Notes: a model not told the origin generated them from the letters alone. Shown: positions 36,900 to 46,837, counted from the first letter of the stretch. The stretch: 64,000 nucleotides of DNA from Burkholderia cepacia GG4 (GCF_000292915.1 NC_018513.1:868001-932000), one strand, 5' to 3'. Numbers and translations are program-made.

Positions 36900-37607
36900 A
36901 TGGAACTGAACGACACGTTACGCGTACCGCTCGCGCCGGCGGTCGTGCGGGAGGCGCTCGAGGATCTCGCGTTGCTGCGCGCGAGTTTCGACCATTGCGA
37001 ATCGTTCGTGAAGCTCGCGCACGGCGAGTTCGCGCTGACGATCACGGTGCCGCTCGGCCCGCTGCGCGCGCGCTACGACGTGCGCGCGCATTCGGCGAGC
37101 GAGCAGGGCGACGCGGAAGGGCAGCCGCGCCGCGTGCTCAGCTTCAAGGCGCGGGCCGACGGCCTCGGCGCGCTGCGCGGCCAGGTCGAACTCGTGCTGT
37201 TGCCGGACGACGACGCGGACGCGACACGCATCGAATACGTGGTCTGGACGACGGCGAGCGGGCCGCTCGCCGAACTGCCGGCACGGCAGATCGAGAACGC
37301 CCTGCACGAATGGACCGACGATTTCTTCCGTGAATTCTGCGCGGTCGTACAGGCGAAGCACGGTCTCGTGCCGAACCGCGCACGCTCGAGCGCGCAGCGT
37401 CGCCAGCATGTGTTCCTGCGGCCCGCGTCGTTGATGGCCGCGGCGAAGCGTCCGGTGCCGCCGCACCTCGGCGGCGCGCTGAGCGGCCGTGCCGCCAGTG
37501 CGCTCCATCATCGCGAATCGAGCCCGCTTCCGGTCTGGGCGTGGGCGGCGATCATCCTGTTCGTCGCGCTGCTGCTGTATGCGGCGGGCTGGATCAACGG
37601 CGGCTGA
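36900..37607 (+). CDS. CoxG/SRPBCC-like protein with C-terminal membrane anchor
   Basis: The 235-residue product looks like a CoxG-type START-fold protein: LRVPLAPAVVREALEDLALLRASFDHCESFVKLAHGEFALTITVPLGPLRARYDV, with later strands and the helix LPARQIENALHEWTDDFFREFCAVVQ. It ends in one strong hydrophobic helix (VWAWAAIILFVALLLYAAGWI), which would hold it to the inner membrane. CoxG proteins assist maturation of molybdenum hydroxylases, but no cox-type genes are present here. The role therefore stays open. GGGAGGC precedes the ATG at 36900. Confidence 0.82.
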   Translation: MELNDTLRVPLAPAVVREALEDLALLRASFDHCESFVKLAHGEFALTITVPLGPLRARYDVRAHSASEQGDAEGQPRRVLSFKARADGLGALRGQVELVLLPDDDADATRIEYVVWTTASGPLAELPARQIENALHEWTDDFFREFCAVVQAKHGLVPNRARSSAQRRQHVFLRPASLMAAAKRPVPPHLGGALSGRAASALHHRESSPLPVWAWAAIILFVALLLYAAGWINGG

Positions 37608-37661
37608 GCGCCGGCGCCCGCCGGCGCATTGCCCGGCCGCCCGGCACCGGCGCGGCGGCCG

Positions 37662-38663
37662 CTAGCGTCGCGCGTCCGCTCCGGCGCCGCGAAATTCCCT
37701 TCGATAGGCCGACGGCGAAGTGCCGAGCGCGCCGGCGAAATGCTGGCGCAGCGACACGCTCGAGCCGTAGCCGGCCGCCTGCGCGATCGCGTCGATCGAC
37801 TGTCCGGTGGTTTCCAGCAGATGCTGCGCGCGCGTGAGCCGCTCCGCCTGCAGCCATGCGGTGACGGTCGTGCCCGTCGCCTGGCGGAAATGGCGCGTGA
37901 ACGTGCGCCGGCTCATCAGCACGCGCTCGGCGAGCGAATCGACGCTGTGCGTGACGTCGAGATGCGCACGCACCCAGTCGAGCAGGCCCGCGAGCCGTGC
38001 GTCGCGCGGATGCGCGGCGACGGGCTGCGGCACGTATTGCGCCTGCCCGCCCTGACGGTGCGGCGGGATCACGAGACGGCGCGCGATCTGGTTCGCGGCG
38101 TCCGAGCCGAAACGCCGCCGCACGACGTGCAGGCAGCAGTCGAGCCCCGCGGCCGTGCCGGCCGACGTCATCAGGTTGCCATCGTCGACGTACAGCACGT
38201 CGGGGTCGAGCTTCACGCGCGGAAAGCGCTGCGCGAAGTCGTCGGCCCACGCCCAGTGGGTCGTGGCCGGGCGCCCGTCGAGCAGCCCCGCCGCGGCGAG
38301 CACGTACGCGCCGAGGCACAGGCCGACCACCTGCGCGCCGCGTGCGGCGGCCGCGCGCACGGCGTCGACCAGCACGTCCGGCGGTGCTTCGTCCGGATCG
38401 CGCCACGCCGGCACGATGACGATGTCCGCGTCGTCGAGCGCGTCGAGCCCGTACGGCGCGGTGATCGTGAAGCCGCCCGTCGTGGACAGCGGGCCGCGCT
38501 CGGCCGAACACACGCGGAACTCGAACGCGGGCGTCGCGGCCGCATCGCGCTCCTTGCCGAACACGACGGATGGCACCGACAGGTGGAACGGGCTGATGCC
38601 GTCGTACGCGATCACGGCGACGACGGTCGGGGCGGGGGCAACGGGCGACGTAGCGGTGCGCAT
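37662..38663 (-). CDS. GlxA-family AraC-type transcriptional regulator
   Basis: This 333-residue regulator joins an N-terminal DJ-1/PfpI-like domain (VVAVIAYDGISPFHLSVPSVVFG at 14-36, GLCLGAYVLAAAGLLDGRPATTHW at the nucleophile elbow) to a C-terminal AraC DNA-binding domain (LAERVLMSRRTFTRHFRQATGTTVTAWLQAERL and AIAQAAGYGSSVSLRQHFAGALGTSPSAYRR). Related proteins sense small metabolites such as glycine betaine or carnitine. It is divergent from a cysteine hydrolase gene, which is the obvious candidate target. The inducer is not known. Confidence 0.94.
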   Translation of the reverse strand: MRTATSPVAPAPTVVAVIAYDGISPFHLSVPSVVFGKERDAAATPAFEFRVCSAERGPLSTTGGFTITAPYGLDALDDADIVIVPAWRDPDEAPPDVLVDAVRAAAARGAQVVGLCLGAYVLAAAGLLDGRPATTHWAWADDFAQRFPRVKLDPDVLYVDDGNLMTSAGTAAGLDCCLHVVRRRFGSDAANQIARRLVIPPHRQGGQAQYVPQPVAAHPRDARLAGLLDWVRAHLDVTHSVDSLAERVLMSRRTFTRHFRQATGTTVTAWLQAERLTRAQHLLETTGQSIDAIAQAAGYGSSVSLRQHFAGALGTSPSAYRREFRGAGADARR

Positions 38664-38815
38664 GACGGGCTCCGGAAGGCTGATGGCCCGATTCTATCGA
38701 AGAATGGCTATCGGGCCACTGTCCGCGTATGCCGCGCGATCCGACAATGCATCGCATCGCGCTGCTGGCCGCCCCGTTCCGGAGCAGGGCAGCGCTGTCG
38801 AACCCGGAGCCTGTC

Positions 38816-39499
38816 ATGTCGAATGCCGCGCCGTCTGCCTCTTCTGCTTCCTCGTCCGCTTCCCCGTCCGCTTCCCGCCGTGCCCTCATCGTGATCGACG
38901 TCCAGAACGAATACGTGACGGGCGACCTGCCGATCGAGTATCCGGACATCGACGTATCGCTCGCGAACATCGGCCGTGCGATCGACGCCGCGCAGGCGGC
39001 CGGCGTGCCGGTGATCGTCGTCCAGCACGTCGCACCGGCCGGCGCGCCGATCTTCGCGCCCGGCACGGACGGCGTCGCGCTGCACCCGGTCGTCGCCGGG
39101 CGGCCGTACGCGCACCTGATCGTGAAGGCACAGGCCAGCGCATTCGCCGGGACCGACCTCGCCGCGTGGCTCGACGCGCACGGCATCGACACGCTCGCGG
39201 TCGCCGGCTACATGACGCACAACTGCAATGCGGCGACGGTCTACCATGCGGCGCACGCGGGGCTGAACGTCGAATACCTGGCGGACGCGACCGGTGCGCT
39301 GCCGTACGAGAACGAAGCGGGCGCGGCGAGCGCCGAAGAGATTCACCGTGCGTACACGGTGGTGTTCCAGTCGAATTTCGCGGCGGTGATGTCGACCGCG
39401 GCGTGGATCGCGGGACTCGCCGGCGCGGCGATGCCCAAGTGCGATTCGGTGGCCGGGTCGAACCGGCGGGCCCGCGCGCAACGCGCGAAGGCGGCCTGA
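38816..39499 (+). CDS. Isochorismatase-family cysteine hydrolase
   Basis: The 227-residue product has the cysteine-hydrolase fold: ALIVIDVQNEYVTGDLPIEYPD with catalytic Asp28, a Lys in LIVKAQASAFAGTDL, and the catalytic Cys in VAGYMTHNCNAATVYHA. Members act on amides or N-carbamoyl groups, such as nicotinamide and ureidoacrylate. The first 20 residues are a Ser and Ala rich extension. The open frame extends to 38729, but the ATG at 38816 gives the best start. It is divergent from the GlxA-type regulator. The exact substrate is unknown. Confidence 0.9.
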   Translation: MSNAAPSASSASSSASPSASRRALIVIDVQNEYVTGDLPIEYPDIDVSLANIGRAIDAAQAAGVPVIVVQHVAPAGAPIFAPGTDGVALHPVVAGRPYAHLIVKAQASAFAGTDLAAWLDAHGIDTLAVAGYMTHNCNAATVYHAAHAGLNVEYLADATGALPYENEAGAASAEEIHRAYTVVFQSNFAAVMSTAAWIAGLAGAAMPKCDSVAGSNRRARAQRAKAA

Positions 39500-39621
39500 G
39501 CGGTTCGGGGGAGCGTCGTGGAAGGTATCGGGCGGAGCGACGCCGCCGCCCGCGCGCGGCCGGATGGGCCCGGCCGCTGAACATGAAACGGCGCGCGCCG
39601 CGCCGTCGGTGGGCTAGCCGG

Positions 39622-40263
39622 TCAGTCGCCAGTCTTCAGCATCGCCGGACTGAAGCGCAGCATGTCGAAACAGCCGTCGACGAGCTGTTCAGCATGCTGC
39701 TCGGCATCGATCTCGTCGGGCAGCATCAGCATGTCGCGCACGAAGCCGCTGACGAGCGTGTGCAGCATCAGCGTCGCACGCCAGGTGTCGAGCCGCTCGG
39801 GCAGCAGCTTGAGCCGCACGGCTCCCGCGAGATCGGCATCGATCGCGTGCAGCGTCTCGCTCATCCCCGCGCGGTTGCGCTGCAGCAGCGGCTCCATGTC
39901 CGCGACGTACTCGCACTTCATGAACAGGATGCTGAACACGCGCCGCAACTGCGAGTCGCGCTGCACGCCGAGCAGGCACCAGATCAGGATCTTGCGGATC
40001 TTCTCGAGCGGATTGCCGCCGGGTGCGTCAAGCGGCATCCGCTTGAGCTCGTCGATCGGCAGGAACACGCGGTCGAACATCGCGTCGAACAACTCGCTCT
40101 TGTTCGCGAAATGCCAGTAGATCGCGCCGCGCGTCACGCCGGCGTGCTGGGCGATGTCCGCGAGCGACGTGTGCGACACGCCTTTCTCGAAAAAGACGTG
40201 TTCGGCGGCGTCGAGAATGCGATTGCGCGTCTCGAGCGCCTCCTCCTTGGTGCGTCTGACCAT
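39622..40263 (-). CDS. bpeR: TetR-family repressor of the RND efflux operon (BpeR/AcrR-like)
   Basis: The 213-residue repressor has a TetR helix-turn-helix (TRNRILDAAEHVFFEKGVSHTSLADIAQHAGVTRGAIYWHFANKSELF, residues 12-59) and an AcrR/TtgR-like ligand domain with the segment RVFSILFMKCEYVADMEPLLQRNRAGM. The ATG at 40261-40263 is used rather than the in-frame codon at 40356, because it gives the family N-terminus MVRRTKEEA. It is divergent from the efflux operon. The AcrR-like operator at 40398 is placed to control both directions. In B. pseudomallei, BpeR represses bpeAB-oprB. Confidence 0.92.
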   Translation of the reverse strand: MVRRTKEEALETRNRILDAAEHVFFEKGVSHTSLADIAQHAGVTRGAIYWHFANKSELFDAMFDRVFLPIDELKRMPLDAPGGNPLEKIRKILIWCLLGVQRDSQLRRVFSILFMKCEYVADMEPLLQRNRAGMSETLHAIDADLAGAVRLKLLPERLDTWRATLMLHTLVSGFVRDMLMLPDEIDAEQHAEQLVDGCFDMLRFSPAMLKTGD

Positions 40264-40394
40264 GTGCAGGCCTGAATGGATCGATCGTAGGTGAATATAG
40301 GGTCTGCAACCCTCGTCGCCATCACGTGGACCGGATATGCTTGCGACTGGTAACAATTCGTAAGACTGGGCACCTGGCGACGGGCGAGCGGGCT

Positions 40395-40423
40395 TTTTAC
40401 ATACATTCGTGAATGTATATACA
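40395..40423 (+). promoter_or_regulatory. AcrR-like operator overlapping the efflux promoter
   Basis: A 24-bp near-palindrome (40398-40421, TACATACATT-CG-TGAATGTATATA) differs at only two positions, as I recall it, from the E. coli AcrR site. The promoter TTTACA (40395-40400), 17-nt spacer, TATACA (40418-40423) is overlaid by it, so repressor would occlude RNA polymerase. On the other strand TTGTAT and TATGTA could serve the repressor gene. Confidence 0.8.
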
Positions 40424-40662
40424 ATACCACCCTACGATCGAATGACCCAAGTGGCAATCAGTTAATATCCCACTCTGCTGATTCCCGCCAAAGTACCCGT
40501 CCGCAGTTCGCGGCGTCTCGTCGGCATGGAGGTCTTCGTGCCGACTTGCTGTATCTAGTAGTCCAGTAATTCAGGTGTTCGATCTGCGCCGCGAGGCGCA
40601 TCCGTGTGGCGCTCCGTCCGGGCGCCGCACTTATTCCATTGGTTATACACAGAGGTCGCTCC
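40424..40662 (+). other. Long leader of the efflux operon
   Basis: From the predicted promoter to the bpeA ATG is about 235 nt. The leader contains a hairpin GTCGGCA / TGCCGAC (40520-40545) and two tiny ORFs (ATG 40442, 7 codons; ATG 40527, 10 codons, inside the hairpin). No gene is recognised; regulatory use is speculative. Confidence 0.45.
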
Positions 40663-41937
40663 ATGCGCGTCGAACGGGTTCCATACCGCTTACTCACTGT
40701 CGCGACGGCCGCCGTTTTCCTGGCCGCGTGCGGGAAAAAAGAATCGGCACCGCCGCCGCAAACGCCGGAAGTCGGCGTCGTTACTGTCCAGCCGCAATCC
40801 GTCGCGATCTTCACCGAACTGCCGGGCCGCACCAGCGCGTTCCTCGTCGCGCAGGTCCGCGCACGGGTCGACGGCATCGTGCTGCGCCGGGAATTCACCG
40901 AAGGCAGCGACGTCAAGGCCGGCCAGCGCCTCTACAAGATCGACCCGGCGCCGTACCTCGCTGCACTGAACAGCGCGAAGGCGACGCTCGCGAAGGCGCA
41001 GGCGAACCTGGTCACGCAGAACGCACTGGTTGCGCGCTACAAGGTGCTGGTGGCCGCGAATGCGGTCAGCAAGCAGGACTACGACAACGCGGTGGCCACG
41101 CAAGGGCAGGCCGCGGCGGACGTCGCGGCCGGCAAGGCGGCGGTCGACACCGCGCAGATCAACCTCGGCTATACCGACGTCGTGTCGCCGATCACCGGCC
41201 GTGTCGGCATTTCGCAGGTGACGCCGGGCGCCTACGTGCAGGCGAGCCAGGCGACGCTGATGTCGACGGTGCAGCAGCTCGATCCGGTGTACGTCGACCT
41301 GACGCAGTCGAGCCTCGAAGGGTTGAAGCTGCGCCAGGACGTGCAGAGCGGCCGCCTGAAGACGAGCGGCCCGGGCGCGGCGAAGGTGTCGCTGATCCTG
41401 GAAGACGGCAAGACGTACTCGGACGCGGGCAAGCTGCAGTTCTCGGACGTGACGGTCGACCAGACCACGGGCTCGGTGACGATCCGCGCGGTGTTCCCGA
41501 ACCTGGGCCGCGTGCTGCTGCCGGGGATGTTCGTGCGTGCACGGATCGAGGAAGGCGTGAACGAGAACGCGTTCCTGGTGCCGCAGATCGGCGTTACGCA
41601 TGACCAGAAGGGCCAGGCGGTCGCGATGGTCGTGAACGCGAGCAACAAGGTCGAGCCGCGTCCGCTGAAGACGACCGGCATGCAGGGTCAGAACTGGATC
41701 GTCGAAGGTGGTCTGGCAGCGGGCGACCGCGTGATCGTGCAGGGCGTCGACAAGGTGCGTCCGGGCGCGACCGTGAAGTCGGTAGCGGCGCAGTTGCCGG
41801 CTGCCGACGCCGCGTCGGGCGCCGCCGCCGCATCCGCCGCACCGGCCGCCGCCGGTTCCGGCGCCGCAGCCGCATCGGGTGCCGCCGCATCGGGCGCCGC
41901 TCCGGCGAGCGCCGCCGCTGCGTCGAGCGCGCAATAA
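40663..41937 (+). CDS. bpeA: RND efflux periplasmic adaptor lipoprotein
   Basis: This is the membrane-fusion protein linking the RND pump to the outer-membrane channel. The 424-residue lipoprotein has lipobox FLAAC (Cys23), lipoyl halves (VRARVDGIVLRREFTEGSDVKAGQRLYKIDP and VVSPITGRVGISQVTPGAYV), an alpha-hairpin between them, and a beta-barrel region. The last 45 residues are Ala and Ser rich (8 Ser) without structure, an unusual tail and a candidate O-glycosylation region. AGAGGTCGC precedes the ATG. It is the first gene of the operon. The name bpeA is by analogy with B. pseudomallei BpeAB-OprB. Confidence 0.95.
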   Translation: MRVERVPYRLLTVATAAVFLAACGKKESAPPPQTPEVGVVTVQPQSVAIFTELPGRTSAFLVAQVRARVDGIVLRREFTEGSDVKAGQRLYKIDPAPYLAALNSAKATLAKAQANLVTQNALVARYKVLVAANAVSKQDYDNAVATQGQAAADVAAGKAAVDTAQINLGYTDVVSPITGRVGISQVTPGAYVQASQATLMSTVQQLDPVYVDLTQSSLEGLKLRQDVQSGRLKTSGPGAAKVSLILEDGKTYSDAGKLQFSDVTVDQTTGSVTIRAVFPNLGRVLLPGMFVRARIEEGVNENAFLVPQIGVTHDQKGQAVAMVVNASNKVEPRPLKTTGMQGQNWIVEGGLAAGDRVIVQGVDKVRPGATVKSVAAQLPAADAASGAAAASAAPAAAGSGAAAASGAAASGAAPASAAAASSAQ

Positions 41938-41952
41938 CAGGGAGCCTGTTTC

Positions 41953-44900
41953 ATGGCAAAGTTTTTTATCGATCGCCCGATCTTCGCGTGGGTGATCGCC
42001 ATCATCCTGATGCTGGCCGGGGTTGCGGCGATCTTCACGCTGCCGATCTCGCAGTATCCGACGATCGCGCCGCCATCGATCCAGATCACCGCGAACTACC
42101 CGGGCGCTTCCGCGAAGACGGTGGAAGACACGGTGACGCAGGTGATCGAGCAGCAGATGAGCGGTCTCGACAACTTCCTGTACATGTCGTCGACGAGTGA
42201 CGACTCGGGCAACGCGACCATCACGCTGACGTTCGCGCCGGGTACCAACGCCGACATCGCGCAGGTTCAGGTCCAGAACAAGCTGTCGCTCGCGACGCCG
42301 ATTCTGCCGCAGGTCGTGCAGCAGCTCGGCCTGTCGGTGACGAAGTCGAGCAGCAGCTTCCTGCTGGTGCTCGCCTTCAACTCCGAAGACGGCAGCATGA
42401 ACAAGTACGACCTCGCGAACTTCGTGGCGTCGCACGTGAAGGACCCGATCAGCCGGTTGAACGGCGTCGGTACCGTCACGCTGTTCGGCTCGCAGTACGC
42501 GATGCGGATCTGGCTCGACCCGAACCGCCTGACGAACTACGGCCTCACGCCGGTCGACGTGACGAGCGCGATCACCGCACAGAACGTGCAGATCGCGGGC
42601 GGCCAGATCGGCGGCACGCCGGCCAAGCCGGGCACCGTGCTGCAGGCGACGATCACCGAATCGACGCTGCTGCAGACGCCCGAGCAGTTCGGCAACATCC
42701 TGCTGAAGGTCAACCAGGACGGCTCGCAGGTTCGCCTGAAGGACGTCGCGCAGATCGGCCTCGGCGGTGAAAACTACAACTTCGACACGAAGTACAACGG
42801 TCAGCCGACCGCGGCACTCGGTATCCAGCTCGCGACCAACGCGAACGCGCTTGCGACCGCGAAGGCCGTGCGCGCGAAGATCGACGAGCTCGCACCGTTC
42901 TTCCCGCACGGCCTCGTCGTGAAGTATCCGTACGACACGACGCCGTTCGTGAAGCTGTCGATCGAGGAAGTGGTCAAGACGCTGCTCGAAGGTATCGTGC
43001 TCGTGTTCCTCGTGATGTATCTGTTCCTGCAGAACCTGCGGGCGACGATCATCCCGACGATCGCGGTGCCGGTGGTGCTGCTCGGCACGTTCGCGATCAT
43101 GTCGATGGTGGGCTTCTCGATCAACACGCTGTCGATGTTCGGCCTCGTGCTCGCAATCGGCCTGCTGGTGGACGATGCGATCGTGGTGGTCGAGAACGTC
43201 GAGCGCGTGATGGCGGAAGAGGGGCTGTCACCGAAGGAGGCGACCCGCAAGGCGATGGGCCAGATCACCGGCGCACTGGTCGGCGTGGCGCTCGTGCTGT
43301 CGGCGGTGTTCGTGCCGGTCGCGTTCTCCGGCGGTTCGGTCGGCGCGATCTATCGTCAGTTCTCGCTGACGATCGTGTCGGCGATGGTGCTGTCCGTGCT
43401 GGTCGCGTTGATTCTGACGCCCGCACTGTGCGCGACGATCCTCAAGCCGATCCCGCAAGGGCATCACGAAGAGAAGAAGGGCTTCTTCGGCTGGTTCAAT
43501 CGCACGTTCAACAACAGCCGCGACAAGTATCACGTCGGCGTGCACCACGTGATCAAGCGGTCGGGTCGCTGGCTCATCATCTACCTGGTCGTGATCGTCG
43601 CGGTCGGCCTGCTGTTCGTGCGCCTGCCGAAGTCGTTCCTGCCCGATGAAGACCAGGGCCTGATGTTCGTGATCGTGCAGACGCCGTCGGGCTCGACGCA
43701 GGAAACGACCGCGCGGACGCTCGCGAACATTTCCGACTACCTGCTGAAGGACGAGAAGGAAATCGTCGAATCCGCGTTCACGGTCAACGGCTTCAGCTTC
43801 GCCGGCCGCGGCCAGAACTCCGGCCTGGTGTTCGTGCGCCTGAAGGACTACTCGCAGCGTCAGCACGCGAACCAGAAGGTGCAGGCGCTGATCGGCCGGA
43901 TGTTCGGGCGCTATTCGGGCTACAAGGACGCGATCGTGATCCCGTTCAACCCGCCGTCGATTCCGGAACTCGGCACCGCCGCCGGCTTCGACTTCGAGCT
44001 GACGGACAACGCCGGTCTCGGCCACGACGCGCTGATGGCCGCACGTAACCAGCTGCTCGGGATGGCCTCGAAGGATCCGACGCTGCAGGGTGTGCGTCCG
44101 AACGGGCTGAACGACACGCCGCAGTACAAGGTCGACATCGATCGCGAGAAGGCGAACGCGCTCGGCGTGACAGCGGATGCGATCGACCAGACGTTCTCGA
44201 TCGCGTGGGCGTCGAAGTACGTGAACAACTTCCTCGACACCGACGGCCGGATCAAGAAGGTGTACGTGCAGTCGGATGCGCCGTTCCGGATGACGCCGGA
44301 AGACATGAACATCTGGTACGTGCGCAACGGCTCGGGCGGGATGGTGCCGTTCAGCGCGTTCGCGACCGGTCACTGGACCTACGGTTCGCCGAAGCTGGAG
44401 CGCTACAACGGCGTGTCGGCAATGGAAATCCAGGGTCAGGCCGCACCGGGCAAGTCGACCGGTCAGGCGATGACCGCGATGGAAGGGCTCGCGAAGAAGC
44501 TGCCGGTCGGTATCGGCTATTCGTGGACCGGCCTGTCGTTCCAGGAAATCCAGTCGGGCTCGCAGGCGCCGATCCTGTACGCGATCTCGATCCTCGTCGT
44601 GTTCCTGTGTCTGGCCGCACTGTATGAAAGCTGGTCGATCCCGTTCTCGGTGATCATGGTGGTGCCGCTCGGCGTGATCGGCGCACTGCTCGCGGCGACG
44701 ATGCGCGGCCTCGAGAACGACGTGTTCTTCCAGGTCGGCCTGTTGACCACGGTGGGCTTGTCCGCGAAGAACGCGATCCTGATCGTCGAATTCGCGCGCG
44801 AGTTGCAGCAGACGGAAAAGATGGGGCCGATCGAGGCCGCGCTGGAAGCAGCGCGCCTGCGGCTGCGTCCGATCCTGATGACGTCGCTCGCGTTCATTCT

Positions 44901-45153
44901 CGGCGTGATGCCGCTCGCGATCAGCAACGGCGCGGGTTCGGCCAGCCAGCACGCGATCGGTACCGGCGTGATCGGCGGGATGATCACGGCGACGTTCCTC
45001 GCGATCTTCATGATCCCGATGTTCTTCGTGAAGATCCGCGGGATCTTCAGCGGCGAGAAGGAAGACGTCGACGAGGCACTGCGCCTGGCTCAGGAGCACT
45101 CGCACCACGAAGAGAAGCCGGGCAACGGCGACCAAGGCAACAAGGGACAGTGA
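41953..45153 (+). CDS. bpeB: RND multidrug efflux pump (AcrB/MexB/BpeB type)
   Basis: This 1066-residue inner-membrane proton antiporter is the pump of the HAE1 family. It starts [27 protein letters not shown], shows the internal repeat of six helices plus large periplasmic loops twice, and carries the helix-4 proton-relay Asp pair in [22 protein letters not shown] ([14 protein letters not shown] signature) and the later [18 protein letters not shown]. It follows bpeA by 15 bp and overlaps the channel gene start by one base. Substrates cannot be read from sequence; close relatives export macrolides, fluoroquinolones and quorum-sensing lactones. Confidence 0.97.
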   Translation: MAKFFIDRPIFAWVIAIILMLAGVAAIFTLPISQYPTIAPPSIQITANYPGASAKTVEDTVTQVIEQQMSGLDNFLYMSSTSDDSGNATITLTFAPGTNADIAQVQVQNKLSLATPILPQVVQQLGLSVTKSSSSFLLVLAFNSEDGSMNKYDLANFVASHVKDPISRLNGVGTVTLFGSQYAMRIWLDPNRLTNYGLTPVDVTSAITAQNVQIAGGQIGGTPAKPGTVLQATITESTLLQTPEQFGNILLKVNQDGSQVRLKDVAQIGLGGENYNFDTKYNGQPTAALGIQLATNANALATAKAVRAKIDELAPFFPHGLVVKYPYDTTPFVKLSIEEVVKTLLEGIVLVFLVMYLFLQNLRATIIPTIAVPVVLLGTFAIMSMVGFSINTLSMFGLVLAIGLLVDDAIVVVENVERVMAEEGLSPKEATRKAMGQITGALVGVALVLSAVFVPVAFSGGSVGAIYRQFSLTIVSAMVLSVLVALILTPALCATILKPIPQGHHEEKKGFFGWFNRTFNNSRDKYHVGVHHVIKRSGRWLIIYLVVIVAVGLLFVRLPKSFLPDEDQGLMFVIVQTPSGSTQETTARTLANISDYLLKDEKEIVESAFTVNGFSFAGRGQNSGLVFVRLKDYSQRQHANQKVQALIGRMFGRYSGYKDAIVIPFNPPSIPELGTAAGFDFELTDNAGLGHDALMAARNQLLGMASKDPTLQGVRPNGLNDTPQYKVDIDREKANALGVTADAIDQTFSIAWASKYVNNFLDTDGRIKKVYVQSDAPFRMTPEDMNIWYVRNGSGGMVPFSAFATGHWTYGSPKLERYNGVSAMEIQGQAAPGKSTGQAMTAMEGLAKKLPVGIGYSWTGLSFQEIQSGSQAPILYAISILVVFLCLAALYESWSIPFSVIMVVPLGVIGALLAATMRGLENDVFFQVGLLTTVGLSAKNAILIVEFARELQQTEKMGPIEAALEAARLRLRPILMTSLAFILGVMPLAISNGAGSASQHAIGTGVIGGMITATFLAIFMIPMFFVKIRGIFSGEKEDVDEALRLAQEHSHHEEKPGNGDQGNKGQ

Positions 45154-46676
45154 TGATGCAAAAACACGCTTTGACTGCAATCGCGGTCGCGCTCTTTGCC
45201 ACGGGTTGCACGATGGCGCCGCATTACAAGCGGCCCGATGCACCCGTCGCGCAGGCGTACCCGGCCGGCGGCGTCTATGCGACGCAGCCGGGTGCCGCCG
45301 GCGCGCGCAGCGCGAACGGCCAGGCGGCGACCGCCATCGGCTGGCGCGAATTCTTCGTCGATCCGCGCCTGCAGCGGCTGATCGAGATCGCGCTGAAGAA
45401 CAACCGCGACCTGCGCGTGTCGGTGCTGAACATCGAGGCGGCGCGCGCGCAGTACCAGATCACGCGTGCGGGCCTGTTCCCGACGCTCGACGGCACGGGC
45501 ACGGGCAACATCCAGCGCGTGCCGCGAGGCCTGTCGACGACGGGTGCGCCGTACATCTCGCGCGCCTACAACGTCGGGCTGTCGGCGTCGTGGGAACTCG
45601 ACCTGTTCGGTCGCGTGCAGAGCCTGAAGGACCAGGCGCTCGCGGAGTACCTGTCGACGTCGTATGCACGGCAGGCGTCGGAAATCTCGCTGGTGTCGCA
45701 AGTGGCGGATCAGTACCTGACGCTGTTGTCGACCGACGACCTGCTGCAGGTCACGGAAAACACGCTGAAGTCCGCTCAGGCGCAGTACGACCTGACGAAG
45801 CTGCAGTTCGACAACGGCACGGGCTCCGAGCTCGAACTGCGTCAGGCGCAGACGGTCGTCGAGACGGCGCTCGCGAACCAGCAGGCACAGGCGCGTGCGC
45901 GTGCGCAGGCACTGAACGCGCTGGTGCTGCTGATCGGCGAGCCGTTGCCGGACGATCTGCCGGCGGGCATGCCGCTCGACGCGCAGAACCTGCTGACGGA
46001 CGTGCCGCCAGGCCTGCCGTCGGACCTGCTGACGCGTCGTCCGGACGTGATGCAGGCCGAGCAGACGCTGCTGGCCGCGAACGCGAATATCGGCGCGGCG
46101 CGTGCGGCGTTCTTCCCGCGCATCTCGCTGACGGGCGCGTTCGGTTCCGGCAGCCCGACGCTCGGCGGCCTGTTCAAGGCCGGCACGGCGGCGTGGTCGT
46201 TCGCGCCGCAGATCACGATGCCGATCTTCGAAGGCGGGCAGAACATCGCGAACCTGAACCTCGCGAACGTGCAGAAGCGCATCGAGATCGCCAACTACGA
46301 GAAGGCGATCCAGTCGGCGTTCCGCGAAGTGTCCGACGGGCTGGCAGCACGCGGCACGTACGACCAGCAGATCGCCGCGCTCGAGCGCAACGAGCACGCG
46401 CAGCAGCGCCGCTTCGATCTGTCCGACCTGCGCTACAAGAATGGCGTCGACAGCTACCTGTCGGTGCTGACCGCGCAGACCGACCTGTACGCCGCGCAGC
46501 AGACGCTGATCAGCGCGCGTCTGGCACGCTGGACGAACCTGGTCACGCTGTACCGCGCACTGGGCGGTGGCTGGATTCAGCGGGCTGGCGAGACGCCGCG
46601 CGCGCCGGACGAGACGGTCGACTATGACAAGGCGGCCGCCCCGGCGCCTGCGTCGGCAGCCGCGACGAACGGGTAA
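45153..46676 (+). CDS. oprB: Outer-membrane efflux channel lipoprotein (OprM/NodT type)
   Basis: This 507-residue TolC-like factor completes the pump. It has a lipobox FATGC (Cys19), the KRPDAPV start of OprM proteins, two repeats of the outer-membrane efflux domain with long alpha-helices (LSASWELDLFGRVQSLKDQALAEYLSTSY; FRDV-like FREVSDGLAARGTYDQQI), and an Ala and Pro rich C-terminus. Three starts are possible (GTG 45150, ATG 45153, ATG 45156); ATG 45153 shares one base with the pump stop. The gene closes the operon at a hairpin at 46743. Confidence 0.94.
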   Translation: MMQKHALTAIAVALFATGCTMAPHYKRPDAPVAQAYPAGGVYATQPGAAGARSANGQAATAIGWREFFVDPRLQRLIEIALKNNRDLRVSVLNIEAARAQYQITRAGLFPTLDGTGTGNIQRVPRGLSTTGAPYISRAYNVGLSASWELDLFGRVQSLKDQALAEYLSTSYARQASEISLVSQVADQYLTLLSTDDLLQVTENTLKSAQAQYDLTKLQFDNGTGSELELRQAQTVVETALANQQAQARARAQALNALVLLIGEPLPDDLPAGMPLDAQNLLTDVPPGLPSDLLTRRPDVMQAEQTLLAANANIGAARAAFFPRISLTGAFGSGSPTLGGLFKAGTAAWSFAPQITMPIFEGGQNIANLNLANVQKRIEIANYEKAIQSAFREVSDGLAARGTYDQQIAALERNEHAQQRRFDLSDLRYKNGVDSYLSVLTAQTDLYAAQQTLISARLARWTNLVTLYRALGGGWIQRAGETPRAPDETVDYDKAAAPAPASAAATNG

Positions 46677-46742
46677 GCACCGAGGCGGGCAGGGACGGGA
46701 GACCGTGCCGGTTCGCCGACGTTGCCGTATCCGGCACGCGAC

Positions 46743-46776
46743 AACGCCACGGACGAGCGTCCGTGGCGTTTCTTTT
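46743..46776 (+). terminator. Intrinsic terminator after the efflux operon
   Basis: AACGCCACGGACG pairs with CGTCCGTGGCGTT around AG, then TCTTTTT. It ends the three-gene efflux transcript. Confidence 0.9.
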
Positions 46777-46837
46777 TGCGCGGCCGGTTTGCAGCGAGCG
46801 CGGCGGGTTGGCGATGCGGCATGGGGCTGGCCGATAC

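Noticed and set aside
40458..40916. Minus-strand ORF across the efflux leader and bpeA start
   Set aside because: No ribosome-binding site or family likeness, and it overlaps the promoter and the start of a secure gene.
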